Part shown: positions 42,944 to 52,366 of the stretch, piece by piece
Position numbering within the stretch: the stretch's first letter is position 1
Layout of the letters: the number at the start of each line of letters is the position of its first letter
NCBI GenBank assembly: GCA_963660485.1
Contig: CAVKYH010000001.1
Coordinates: 186,001-250,000, forward strand
DNA length: 64,000 nucleotides
DNA from: UBA6398 sp963660485
GTDB taxonomy: Bacteria > Bacteroidota > Bacteroidia > Bacteroidales > Bacteroidaceae
Direction of reading: 5' to 3'
Program-made: the position numbers and the translations under genes
Notes under the pieces: generated by a model
What the model was told of the DNA's origin: nothing
The model's database searches: none
The model's input: the letters and a program-made list of their open reading frames with translations, nothing else

Positions 42944-45151
42944 ATGGATAAGACTGTATTCAACAAACTGCTTGTACGCGCAGCTTTCGCCTTTTTGGCT
43001 GTTTTATGTGTGGTAATGGCTGTTGCGACATTCCTGGAATTATACAAAGGGTCTGATTTTGCTGCAAACTATATATATGGTGCTCCGTGGTTCTCCGCAT
43101 TGTGGTTCGTGGTGGCGGCATGTGGAACAGCCTATCTGGCTTGGCGCAAAACATATAAGCGCTTGCTTGTTGGAGGTTTGCACTTTGCTTTGCTGCTTAT
43201 ACTGTTGGGAGCTTTTCTTACTCACATAACGGCAAAACAAGGTTATATACATTTGAGAAACGGTGAAAGCACAAAAGCATTCCTTGTGAAAGAAAAAGAC
43301 GCAGAAACGTCGTCGGAACTGCCTTTTGAAATTACGTTGTCGAAATTTCAGGTGGTTTCATACCCGGGAACAGACGTAGCTTCTGATTACAAAAGTTTCC
43401 TTATTGTGAAAAAGCCCGGCGGACAAACCATCTCGACAAGCGTTTCAATGAACAACATTTTCAACGACTCCGGAATGCGACTTTATCAGGCATCCTACGA
43501 CGATGATATGAAAGGAAGCACACTATCCGTGAACTACGACCCATATGGCACTCCCGTTACCTATACCGGTTACGGTTTGCTCTTCTTTTGTTTGATAGCC
43601 TGGCTGTTTTCCAAGAACGGAATGATGCGCAAGGCTTTGCGCAACCAGAAAACAATCGGAGCCGCAGCGTTTCTGTTGTTGCTTTTACCGCAAACGTCAT
43701 CGGCGCAAACGCAGATAGTATTGCCCAAGAAGCAAGCGCAGGAAATAGGACGGCTCTTGATGAACTACGAAGGGCGCATTGCTCCGATAGAAACCTTTGC
43801 CGATGATTTTGTAAAGAAACTCACCGACGGCAAAACCACTTACAAAGGACTTACATCGGAACAAATTCTTACAGGCTGGATTTTCTTTCCGAGCAGATGG
43901 GAAGACGAAGATATAATATCGCTAAAAAGCAAAAAGTTACAAGAGTTTCTTGAACTGGAACGATATACGTCTTACACGAAAATAGCTGCCGCAATTTCTT
44001 ATCGCTCTCCCGAAGAAATACAAGCGGTGGCAGGCAAGAAAGAAACGGAAAAATTGTCTGAAAAACTCTACCTTGTTTATTCGTTGGAGCAAGGCGAATT
44101 GATGAAAATGTTTCCCTATTCAAACAAAGGGCAAGTGAAATGGTTTACATACCTGGACAATTTACCTGCAAACATATCTAAACGCGACGCTGATTTGATA
44201 CATATGTCCATGACAAGGATATACGGCTATATTCTAATGCAAAAGCCACAACTGATATCCGATGTCGTAAAAGAAATATCCGAGTTTCAGAAATCGCATG
44301 GCGGAAACAGTTTGCCCTCCGCCGCACAACAGAAATGTGAACACCTGCTGAACTCTTTCCCGTTTACCGGATTGTTGTTCAAGATAAACTTGGCAGCAGG
44401 ATTGTTGGCGCTTTTCTTTTTCATAAGGAAGGATTCAAAACAAATAAGATTGGGTTTCATCGCAATATCAACGCTTACAAACATATTACTGCTTGGAGTT
44501 ATAGTTTTGCGGGCGATTGTTGCCGGGCGCGTGCCTCTTAGCAATGGATACGAAACCATGCTTGTTTTGGCGTGGCTGATTCAAATTGTTTCGCTTATAA
44601 CGTGCCGCCGTCTTGCATTGCTTAATTCTTTTGGATTGATAGGCTCTGGATTTATGTTGCTCGTAGCATCTTTACAAGCAGCCGACCCTAAAATTACTCC
44701 CTTGATGCCCGTATTATCATCTCCGCTGCTTGCGCTACACGTATCAGTTATTATGATGGCATACGCATTGCTCACGCTAACGTTTCTCACAAGTGTTTCT
44801 GCATTGGCGGCAGGGAAGTTTTCAAGGAAAAGAGAAACAGAAGAACGGCTAACCAATTTTGTAAGAATATTACTCCCGCCGGCTATAACGACATTGGGTA
44901 TCGGCATCTTTGTTGGCGCTATTTGGGCAAACGTATCCTGGGGAAGTTATTGGAGTTGGGATTCAAAAGAGGTTTGGTCGTTAATAACATTTATAGTATA
45001 CGGTTGGGCTTTGCACGAAGGAAGTTTTGCAAAATTGCGAACGGCAAAGTTTTTCAACGCATACATCGTTATAGCATACCTAACGGTTTTAATGACATAT
45101 TTCGGAGTAAACATGATTCTTCCGGGAATGCACAGTTATTCTGGCATGTGA
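42944..45151 (+). CDS. ResB-CcsA fusion cytochrome c biogenesis protein
   Basis: A 735-residue membrane protein of the System II cytochrome c assembly machinery, which moves heme across the membrane and attaches it to apocytochrome c. The N-terminal ~230 residues are a shortened ResB-like part (four membrane segments with a periplasmic domain). A middle periplasmic segment (about 250-460) follows. The C-terminal half is CcsA: GRVPLSNGYETM near 527 and the heme-handling WWD motif WGSYWSWDSKEVW near residue 665, with histidines in LHVSV (about 600) and LHEGSF (about 690). In Bacteroides this gene usually accompanies nrfHA; here neither is present. It is followed 32 bases later by feoB. Confidence 0.92.
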   Translation: MDKTVFNKLLVRAAFAFLAVLCVVMAVATFLELYKGSDFAANYIYGAPWFSALWFVVAACGTAYLAWRKTYKRLLVGGLHFALLLILLGAFLTHITAKQGYIHLRNGESTKAFLVKEKDAETSSELPFEITLSKFQVVSYPGTDVASDYKSFLIVKKPGGQTISTSVSMNNIFNDSGMRLYQASYDDDMKGSTLSVNYDPYGTPVTYTGYGLLFFCLIAWLFSKNGMMRKALRNQKTIGAAAFLLLLLPQTSSAQTQIVLPKKQAQEIGRLLMNYEGRIAPIETFADDFVKKLTDGKTTYKGLTSEQILTGWIFFPSRWEDEDIISLKSKKLQEFLELERYTSYTKIAAAISYRSPEEIQAVAGKKETEKLSEKLYLVYSLEQGELMKMFPYSNKGQVKWFTYLDNLPANISKRDADLIHMSMTRIYGYILMQKPQLISDVVKEISEFQKSHGGNSLPSAAQQKCEHLLNSFPFTGLLFKINLAAGLLALFFFIRKDSKQIRLGFIAISTLTNILLLGVIVLRAIVAGRVPLSNGYETMLVLAWLIQIVSLITCRRLALLNSFGLIGSGFMLLVASLQAADPKITPLMPVLSSPLLALHVSVIMMAYALLTLTFLTSVSALAAGKFSRKRETEERLTNFVRILLPPAITTLGIGIFVGAIWANVSWGSYWSWDSKEVWSLITFIVYGWALHEGSFAKLRTAKFFNAYIVIAYLTVLMTYFGVNMILPGMHSYSGM

Positions 45152-45183
45152 TAATTGTGATTAAATAGAACGCGTATTTTAGA

Positions 45184-47619
45184 ATGAGACTATCAGAGTT
45201 ACATATGGGCGAGCGCGGTGTTATCGTCAAGATTTACGGTAACGGCGGCTTTCGCAAGCGTATTGTTGAAATGGGATTTATAAAAGGCAAGACGGTGGAA
45301 GCTGTATCCGACGCGCCGCTTCATGATCCCATTGTTTATAAAGTAATAGGATATAAGGTTTCTTTGCGTCGCGAAGAAGCCAAAATGATAGAAGTTATCA
45401 GCGAGAGTGAAGTTGCCGGGCACGAAAATTTCGATACTACGGAATTACGGCCGATTGAGTCGCACGAACCGCAAATCGGCAAGGCATCTGCCGAATCCGA
45501 ACCGACACGTCTTCAACTTATGGAACGACTGGCGGCAGAACGTGGCAAGAATATAAAAGTTGCGCTGGTAGGAAATCCTAATTGCGGCAAGACTTCGCTA
45601 TTCAACATCGCTTCGGGTAGTCATGAGCACGTAGGAAATTATTCCGGTGTAACGGTTGATGCAAAGGAGGGCAAGTTCGAATACAACGGCTACCATTTTG
45701 TGATTGTTGATTTGCCCGGAACGTATTCCTTGTCTGCTTACAGTCCGGAAGAATTGTATGTTAGAAAAAATCTGGTAGAGAACACGCCGGATATAATAAT
45801 AAATGTGGTGGACGGTTCCAACCTTGAGAGAAACATGTATCTCACGATGCAGTTGATTGACATGAATTTCCCGATGGTTGTTGCCTTGAATATGTATGAC
45901 GAGCTTGAGAAAAGCGGCGACAAGTTCGATTATCCGAGTCTTGCGTCGATGCTTGGCACTCCTATAGTCCCTACTATTTGTCGTAATGGTAAAGGTGTTG
46001 GCGATTTGTTCCAAACTGTGATTGACGTGTACAATGGAACGAACGACACTGCGAGCCGTCATATTCATGTTAACCACGGAGAAACGCTTGAGAAGTCGAT
46101 AAATCGCGTAAGGGCGGCTATAAGTAAAGGCTCCGGCGATTTAAGTTCCAAGTATTCGCTACGTTTTCTTGCTATCAAGATGCTTGAAAACGACAGCGAC
46201 GCAGAAAAAGTAATTGCCGCCCAACCTAATCACGAAGAAATCATTGCTGTAACTTACGAGGAGAAGAAACGTATAGAAGAAGAACTGCACGAACAGAGCG
46301 AATCGGCTATTGTAGATGCAAAATACGGCTTTATATCCGGCGCACTCAAGGAAACCTACCACCCGCAAGTCGTAAAGGAGCATCACCTCACGCTTACAGA
46401 GCGGATAGACTCTGTGGTAACAAACCGTTTCATGGGTTATCCAATATTTTTCCTGCTGTTGTTCCTTATGTTCGAGGCTACGTTCAGCCTCGGGCAGTAT
46501 CCGATGGACTGGATAGACGGACTGGTTGGAAAGATTGGCGAATTTGTAGGCGAGAACATGCCCGACGGAATATTGAAAGACCTTGTAAGCGACGGAATAA
46601 TCGGCGGAGTGGGGGCTGTAATCGTGTTTTTGCCAAACATATTGATTCTATATTTCTTCATCTCCGTGCTCGAAGACAGTGGATACATGGCGCGAGCCGC
46701 ATTCATGATGGACAAATTAATGCACAAGATGGGACTTCACGGCAAATCGTTTATCCCTATGATTATGGGCTTTGGCTGTAATGTTCCCGCCATTATGGCA
46801 TCGCGCACCATTGAAAGTCCAAAAAGCCGCCTTGTAACTATGCTTGTAACGCCCCTTATGTCGTGTAGCGCACGCCTGCCGCTTTATATTGTGCTTATCG
46901 GCGCATTTTTCCCAAGCCATGCTTCGCTTGTGATGCTTGGACTTTACGCTTTCGGAATAATGATGGCGGTGGTAATGGCGCGTATCTTCAGCAAACTGTT
47001 TATGAAGAAAGGCAATCTGCCGTTTGTTATGGAACTTCCGCCTTATAGAATGCCGACGTCAAAGACTATCATTCGCCACACGTGGGAGAAAGGACGCCAA
47101 TATCTCCAAAAGATGGGAGGCATAATACTTACAGCAAGCATTTTGATATGGGCGTTGGGATATTTTCCCCGTCCCGATGCATCGCAAGCCGAGGCTGGTT
47201 CCAATTCTGAGGCTAATACCAATTCTTATATGGAGCGTATTGGCCGCGCCATTGAGCCTGTGATGAAACCGCTGGGCTTCGATTGGAGAATGAACGCCGG
47301 AATTATTGCCGGCACGGGAGCGAAAGAACTTGTGGTGAGCACAATGGGAGTGCTATATAGTCAGACATACGAATCAAACGGCGAAGAAACCGACGAAACC
47401 ACGCATCTGCAAAAGGCGGTAAAGAATGCCATGACTCCGCGCAGCGCTGCATCATACCTCATCTTTGTGTTGCTCTATTTCCCCTGCCTTGCCACGATTG
47501 CCGCAGTGCGCAACGAAACGGGACAATGGCGTTGGGCACTGTTCACAGCAGTATACACCACACTTTTGGCATACATCTGTTCGCTGGCGTTCTATCAACT
47601 ATGGGGAGTGTTTGTCTAA
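45184..47619 (+). CDS. feoB: Ferrous iron transporter, FeoA-FeoB fusion
   Basis: An 811-residue protein. Residues 1-75 are a FeoA SH3-like domain (MRLSELHMGERGVI, RIVEMGF). The G domain follows: G1 GNPNCGKTS (about 129), G3 DLPGTYSL (about 178) and G4 NMYD (about 238). The membrane part has the two Gate motifs MGFGCNVPAIMASR (about 527) and GTGAKELVVSTMG (about 710). It takes up Fe2+, and FeoA-FeoB fusions are typical of Bacteroidetes. It probably shares a transcript with the cytochrome c assembly gene 32 bases upstream, linking iron entry with heme use. No promoter box was seen in the gap. Confidence 0.96.
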   Translation: MRLSELHMGERGVIVKIYGNGGFRKRIVEMGFIKGKTVEAVSDAPLHDPIVYKVIGYKVSLRREEAKMIEVISESEVAGHENFDTTELRPIESHEPQIGKASAESEPTRLQLMERLAAERGKNIKVALVGNPNCGKTSLFNIASGSHEHVGNYSGVTVDAKEGKFEYNGYHFVIVDLPGTYSLSAYSPEELYVRKNLVENTPDIIINVVDGSNLERNMYLTMQLIDMNFPMVVALNMYDELEKSGDKFDYPSLASMLGTPIVPTICRNGKGVGDLFQTVIDVYNGTNDTASRHIHVNHGETLEKSINRVRAAISKGSGDLSSKYSLRFLAIKMLENDSDAEKVIAAQPNHEEIIAVTYEEKKRIEEELHEQSESAIVDAKYGFISGALKETYHPQVVKEHHLTLTERIDSVVTNRFMGYPIFFLLLFLMFEATFSLGQYPMDWIDGLVGKIGEFVGENMPDGILKDLVSDGIIGGVGAVIVFLPNILILYFFISVLEDSGYMARAAFMMDKLMHKMGLHGKSFIPMIMGFGCNVPAIMASRTIESPKSRLVTMLVTPLMSCSARLPLYIVLIGAFFPSHASLVMLGLYAFGIMMAVVMARIFSKLFMKKGNLPFVMELPPYRMPTSKTIIRHTWEKGRQYLQKMGGIILTASILIWALGYFPRPDASQAEAGSNSEANTNSYMERIGRAIEPVMKPLGFDWRMNAGIIAGTGAKELVVSTMGVLYSQTYESNGEETDETTHLQKAVKNAMTPRSAASYLIFVLLYFPCLATIAAVRNETGQWRWALFTAVYTTLLAYICSLAFYQLWGVFV

Positions 47620-47710
47620 CTCATTGTTTTTTAAAGTGTATTTTTACTTTTAGTATATAAAGAAAACAGTAATTCGTTTCGCTAAAAAAATACAACAAAT
47701 ATGCGCGAAA

Positions 47711-47772
47711 CAAGGTCAGACATAATTTAAATTCCGACGCATCTAATTTAAATTAGATGCGTCGGAGTTTTT
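47711..47772. repeat. Mosaic palindrome family, copy 6
   Basis: GGTCAGACATAATTTAAA is followed by a perfect 34-bp palindrome at 47733-47766 identical to the core of copy 4, then a T run. It lies between converging feoB and the methyltransferase gene. The word ACGAGATGCCGT at 47773-47784 recurs inverted at 62432-62443. Confidence 0.9.
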
Positions 47773-47846
47773 ACGAGATGCCGTCTCCTAAAAACGGCTA
47801 TGCGAGAGGGGAAAAAAACGCCGCTTTGCATCTGTTTTTTCCGCCA

Positions 47847-48584
47847 CTAAATTTTGTCGAGATAGAAATCTTTTGTCAGTTGTTCATATTGCGGTGTCCG
47901 TCTGCCGTCTGTCGTTTGAAGCACAAGCGTATCGCGCACGGCTGATGAGGGAGAGCGGTCGGTTTTTATGAATTGCATCAGTTTTCGTTTGGCTTGTTTT
48001 CCTTCTTTGGTTACTACGTTAGTGATATGAACAGGGAGCAAATCCAATTCCCACGCATTATATTCCAAACCATCTGCGATATCCAAGGGCACAACAACTG
48101 CCAAACTTCCGCCGGGAACGAGCAAATTGTTTGCTGTAGCAACAAGTTGTCGAGGTGTAAGGGTTTCAAAACTCCGTTGCTTTGAGCGTGCCGAACCTTT
48201 TTCAAGGCTTCCTGATGGGAAAAAGGGCGGATTGCTCACAATAAGGTCGAACTTTTCGGGGATATCAAACGTGCGTATGTCGCAACAGGCAAACGTCAGC
48301 CTCGCCTCCCACGAACTTAGTGCGGCATTCCGCTTAGCAATCTCCACAGCCCCTGCGTTTATATCCACACCCGTTATCAATGCCCCATTGCAACGTTGTG
48401 CGAGCATCATGGCAATAAGTCCGCTACCCGTACCGGCATCAAGCATGCGCACCGCGCTTTGCGGGATATCTGTCCACGCTCCGAGAAGCACTCCGTCGGT
48501 ACCCACACCCATTGCATCGCCTCCGCTTAGAACCGAAAAATGCTTGAAACGAAATGTTTTCATAAGCCCGTCGTTTGTCGCCAT
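47847..48584 (-). CDS. tRNA1(Val) (adenine37-N6)-methyltransferase (TrmN6/YfiC-like)
   Basis: A 245-residue SAM-dependent methyltransferase. The opening FRFKHFSVLSGGDAMGVGTDGVLLGAW (about 11-37), the SAM loop LDAGTGSGLIA (about 48-58) and catalytic NPPF in IVSNPPFF (118-121) identify the YfiC/TrmN6 family, which methylates A37 of tRNA-Val. Length is normal. It is divergent from lon with the two promoters 31 bases apart and converges with feoB. Confidence 0.9.
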   Translation of the reverse strand: MATNDGLMKTFRFKHFSVLSGGDAMGVGTDGVLLGAWTDIPQSAVRMLDAGTGSGLIAMMLAQRCNGALITGVDINAGAVEIAKRNAALSSWEARLTFACCDIRTFDIPEKFDLIVSNPPFFPSGSLEKGSARSKQRSFETLTPRQLVATANNLLVPGGSLAVVVPLDIADGLEYNAWELDLLPVHITNVVTKEGKQAKRKLMQFIKTDRSPSSAVRDTLVLQTTDGRRTPQYEQLTKDFYLDKI

Positions 48585-48610
48585 AACGTTTTTTGAGTTG
48601 AAACCGAATG

Positions 48611-48618
48611 CAAAAATA
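48611..48618 (-). promoter_or_regulatory. Bacteroidetes -7 box for the tRNA methyltransferase gene
   Basis: CAAAAATA (TATTTTTG on minus) matches TAnnTTTG; leader about 22 nt. Confidence 0.5.
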
Positions 48619-48649
48619 CGAAAAGCCGTTTACTTTCGTAAATTATAAG

Positions 48650-48657
48650 TACTTTTG
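48650..48657 (+). promoter_or_regulatory. Bacteroidetes -7 box for lon
   Basis: TACTTTTG matches TAnnTTTG, with TTTA at 48629-48632 as a possible upstream element. The leader would be about 86 nt. No CIRCE-like heat-shock inverted repeat was seen. Confidence 0.6.
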
Positions 48658-48747
48658 CACCTTGAATAATTAGGCTTGTGAACATAAGAAAGTGTAGAAT
48701 CAATACAAGGTCTTATAGAACTATTATCCAAACAACCGAAAACAATT

Positions 48748-51234
48748 ATGAGCAATATAAACGAAAACAAACAGTTTCAATTGATAGCCGACTTTGACGG
48801 GGACATCGACAAAGTGTTCAACGTGGAAGTAGACGGGGAAATCGGCATTTTGCCATTGCGCAACATGGCGCTCTTCCCGGGAGTGGCAATACCTTGCACC
48901 ATAGGCAGAAAATCAAGTCTGCATCTCGTTAAACATGCAGACGACAAAGACGAATATATAGGCGTGCTGAGCCAAAAGAATCCCAATGTGGAAGTTCCCA
49001 CAGAAGACGATATCTATGAAGTGGGCACACTGGCAAAGGTTGTGAAGGTATTTGAACTGCCCGACGACAATCATACCGCAATTCTGCAAGGCTTCGCAAG
49101 ATTCAAAATCAAGAAAATCACTTCTACCGAGCCATATCTTAAGGCCGAGATCAGTGTGCTCAAAGAACAGTTGCCTGCAAAAACCAACAAAGAGTTTCCT
49201 GCACTTGCCGCCGCTTGCCGTGAAATCACCGAGCGCTATATGTCGCAGAATTCCATGCAGTCTGATCCTTCGTTCGCACTGCGCAATATATCCAACGACT
49301 TCTTCCTTATCAACTTTATCTGTACCAATCTGCCGTTTCCCTTGAAGGAGAAAAACGATTTGCTTCAGATAGGTTCGCTTGTCAAGAGGTCATACAAATT
49401 GGTAGGCATTCTTAACCGCGAAGCACAGTTTGCAGCATTGAAAGCCGATATCCGAAACAAAACACGTGAGGATCTCGACAAACAGCAAAAGGAATATTTC
49501 TTGCAGCAGCAGATCAAGAACATTCAAGACGAGCTCGGAGAAAATCCAAGCAACCAGGACGTGAAGGATTTGCAGGACAAGGCTTCCAAAAAAGATATGC
49601 CCGAAAATATCAAGGCTTTCTTTGAGCGCGAATTGAAGAAACTGGAACGCATCAATCCGCAGAATCCCGACTATAATGTGCAGCTAAATTATCTGCAAAC
49701 GCTGTTGTCTTTGCCGTGGAACACAGTAACGGAAGATGATCTCGATTTGAAACATGCCACACGTGTATTGAATCAACAACATTATGGCTTGGAAAAAGTA
49801 AAGGAAAGAATACTCGAACACCTCGCCATATTAACGTTGCGACGTGATCAAAAGGCACCGATAATATGCCTTTACGGTCCTCCGGGAGTAGGCAAGACTT
49901 CGTTGGGAAAAAGCATTGCCGAAGCATTGAAGCGTAAATACGTGCGCATATCTTTGGGCGGCTTGCACGATGAGTCGGAAATACGCGGACACAGGCGTAC
50001 ATATATCGGCGCAATGCCCGGCAGAATTATCAAAGGAATGATAAAGGCAGGAGCAAACAACCCTGTGTTTATTCTCGACGAGATCGACAAAATTTCAGGA
50101 AACAACTATAACGGCGATCCCGCCTCGGCACTTTTGGAAGTACTCGACCCGGAGCAAAACAATAACTTCCACGACAATTTTCTCGATATAGACTACGATT
50201 TGTCGCAAGTGATGTTTATCGCGACGGCCAACTCGCTAAGCACTATTCCCTCGGCCTTGCTCGACAGAATGGAGCTAATAGAAGTGAGCGGATATATCAC
50301 AGAAGAGAAAGTGGAGATTGCCAAGCGTCATCTTATTCCCAAAGAAATCAAAGCTACAGGTCTTGACAAATTGGACTCAGATTCTTCTGTAAGCATGAGC
50401 AAAAAAGCATTGGAGACTTTGGTTGAAATGTACACACGTGAGAGCGGCGTGCGTCAACTTGAAAAGCAAATAAACAAGATAATGCGGAAAGTTGCCTACA
50501 GAATCGTTGCAAATATATCTCCATCGTATGCCGGAAATCCGATAGCGCCAAAAGATTTGAAGGAACTTATAGGCAATCCGCCTTACAACAGAGACAAATA
50601 TCAAGGCAACGAATATGCCGGAGTCGTAACCGGTTTGGCGTGGACCTCTGTCGGCGGCGTTATTCTTTACATCGAAACAAGTCTAAGTCGTGGCAAAGCG
50701 TCAAAACTCACCCTCACAGGTAATCTTGGCGATGTAATGAAAGAATCGGCCGTTCTAGCACTGGAATATATCAAAGCCCACGCCGACAAACTGGAAATAG
50801 ACAGCAGAATTTTCGAGAACTGGAACATTCACGTTCATGTGCCCGAAGGAGCAACTCCCAAAGACGGTCCGTCGGCAGGCATTACTATTGCAACGTCTCT
50901 TGCTTCGGCATTGACGCAAAGAAAAGTGAGGGAAAAACTCGCAATGACCGGAGAAATCACACTTCGTGGGAAAGTATTGCCCGTAGGTGGCATAAAGGAA
51001 AAAATCCTTGCGGCAAAGCGCGCCGGGATAACCGACATAATAATAAGCAAAGAAAACAAGAAAGATATCGAAGACATTCCTGCTATTTATATCAAGCAAT
51101 TAACTTTCCATTATGTAGAAAATGTGATGGAAGTACTCGACTATGCTTTGCTTTCAGAGAAGGTTAGTAACGCTGTTGACCTTACAATTGACAATAAAAA
51201 GCAAGACGAAAACAAAGATAATCCGCAGGAATGA
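48748..51234 (+). CDS. lon: ATP-dependent protease Lon
   Basis: An 828-residue AAA+ serine protease that degrades misfolded and regulatory proteins. The N-terminal substrate-binding domain (about 30-225, LPLRNMALFPG) is followed by a helical linker with coiled coil (about 230-310), the ATPase with Walker A GPPGVGKT (about 374-381) and Walker B FILDEIDK, and the protease domain with the catalytic Ser in KDGPSAG (about 707) and Lys in GGIKEKILAAKRAG (about 750). Full length, with a short acidic tail. It is followed by tgt after one base. Confidence 0.97.
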   Translation: MSNINENKQFQLIADFDGDIDKVFNVEVDGEIGILPLRNMALFPGVAIPCTIGRKSSLHLVKHADDKDEYIGVLSQKNPNVEVPTEDDIYEVGTLAKVVKVFELPDDNHTAILQGFARFKIKKITSTEPYLKAEISVLKEQLPAKTNKEFPALAAACREITERYMSQNSMQSDPSFALRNISNDFFLINFICTNLPFPLKEKNDLLQIGSLVKRSYKLVGILNREAQFAALKADIRNKTREDLDKQQKEYFLQQQIKNIQDELGENPSNQDVKDLQDKASKKDMPENIKAFFERELKKLERINPQNPDYNVQLNYLQTLLSLPWNTVTEDDLDLKHATRVLNQQHYGLEKVKERILEHLAILTLRRDQKAPIICLYGPPGVGKTSLGKSIAEALKRKYVRISLGGLHDESEIRGHRRTYIGAMPGRIIKGMIKAGANNPVFILDEIDKISGNNYNGDPASALLEVLDPEQNNNFHDNFLDIDYDLSQVMFIATANSLSTIPSALLDRMELIEVSGYITEEKVEIAKRHLIPKEIKATGLDKLDSDSSVSMSKKALETLVEMYTRESGVRQLEKQINKIMRKVAYRIVANISPSYAGNPIAPKDLKELIGNPPYNRDKYQGNEYAGVVTGLAWTSVGGVILYIETSLSRGKASKLTLTGNLGDVMKESAVLALEYIKAHADKLEIDSRIFENWNIHVHVPEGATPKDGPSAGITIATSLASALTQRKVREKLAMTGEITLRGKVLPVGGIKEKILAAKRAGITDIIISKENKKDIEDIPAIYIKQLTFHYVENVMEVLDYALLSEKVSNAVDLTIDNKKQDENKDNPQE

Positions 51235-51235
51235 T

Positions 51236-52366
51236 ATGAAGTTTACTCTTGAACATACAGACTCTAAAAGTTCTGCACGGGCAGGAATTATAAAAACTGC
51301 GCACGGGGATATCCACACACCGATATTCATGCCGGTTGGAACGCAAGCCACGGTAAAAGGGGTGCTTGTGCCGGATTTGAAAGACAGTGTCAAAGCTCAG
51401 ATAATACTTGGCAATACTTATCATTTATATCTCCGCCCGGGAACGGAAATCCTTGAAAAAGCGGGAGGTTTGCACAAATTTTCTTCGTGGGACGGGCCTA
51501 TTCTTACAGACAGCGGCGGATTTCAAGTCTTTTCTCTCACAGACATTCGCAAAATAACCGAAGCTGGTTGCGAATTCCGTTCTAATATCGACGGCAGCAA
51601 GCATTTCTTTTCGCCCGAGAAGGTTATGGATGTTCAAAGAGCGATAGGTGCAGACATCATAATGGCTTTTGATGAATGCGCCCCGGGAGATTCTACATAC
51701 GATTACGCACGGAAAAGCCTCGCCCTTACAGAAAATTGGTTGGAACGTTGTTTTGAACGGTTCAACGCCACAAAACCTCTGTACGGTTACGAACAATCGC
51801 TGTTCCCGATAGTACAAGGGTGTACGTATGACGATTTGCGCAGGGAAAGTGCCAAAAATGTTTTGCAATACAATGCCGATGGTTATGCTATTGGCGGTTT
51901 GGCGGTAGGCGAGCCCACAGATGTTATGTATCGCGTCATAGAAGTTGTGAACGAGATACTGCCGGAAAATCGTCCGCGTTATCTTATGGGTGTCGGTACG
52001 CCTGCCAATATTCTTGAGGCGATAGAACGCGGCGTGGATATGTTTGATTGTGTGATGCCAACGCGTAATGGGCGTAACGCTATGCTTTTTACATCGCAGG
52101 GCATTATGAATCTTCGCAACAAGAAATGGGAAGACGATTTTTCTCCCATAGATCCCGAGAATATAAGTTACGTTGACACGCTTTATACCAAGGCTTATTT
52201 ACACCATGTCTTCAAGGCGAAAGAACTTGTGGCACTTGAAATAGCTTCTATCCATAATCTTGCATTCTACCTGCATCTTGTGGGTGAGGCCCGCAAACAT
52301 ATTTTGGCCGGAGACTATGTGGATTGGAAAACAGAGACCTTGTCGGTAATAATGCGTAGGTTATGA
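51236..52366 (+). CDS. tgt: tRNA-guanine transglycosylase (Tgt-like), zinc cysteines absent
   Basis: A 376-residue TIM-barrel enzyme exchanging guanine-34 for preQ1 in tRNAs decoding Asn, Asp, His and Tyr. DSGGFQVFSL (about 88) holds the general-acid aspartate, and MFDCVMPTRNGRNA (about 268) the nucleophile; GVGTPANILEAI is also typical. The structural zinc site is altered: where the bacterial family has CxCxxC before YxxAYLHH, this protein reads PENISYVDTLYTKAYLHH, so all three cysteines are replaced by Asn, Ser and Asp, while the fourth ligand, His in SIHNLAFY, is kept. I chose the ATG at 51236, one base after the lon stop; an upstream ATG at 51143 lies inside lon. It overlaps the next gene by four bases. 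Confidence 0.92.
   Translation: MKFTLEHTDSKSSARAGIIKTAHGDIHTPIFMPVGTQATVKGVLVPDLKDSVKAQIILGNTYHLYLRPGTEILEKAGGLHKFSSWDGPILTDSGGFQVFSLTDIRKITEAGCEFRSNIDGSKHFFSPEKVMDVQRAIGADIIMAFDECAPGDSTYDYARKSLALTENWLERCFERFNATKPLYGYEQSLFPIVQGCTYDDLRRESAKNVLQYNADGYAIGGLAVGEPTDVMYRVIEVVNEILPENRPRYLMGVGTPANILEAIERGVDMFDCVMPTRNGRNAMLFTSQGIMNLRNKKWEDDFSPIDPENISYVDTLYTKAYLHHVFKAKELVALEIASIHNLAFYLHLVGEARKHILAGDYVDWKTETLSVIMRRL

Noticed and set aside
42944..45151. nrfHA or another cytochrome c target gene next to the ResB-CcsA gene
   Set aside because: The flanking genes are a porin and feoB; no CxxCH heme motif protein was found nearby.
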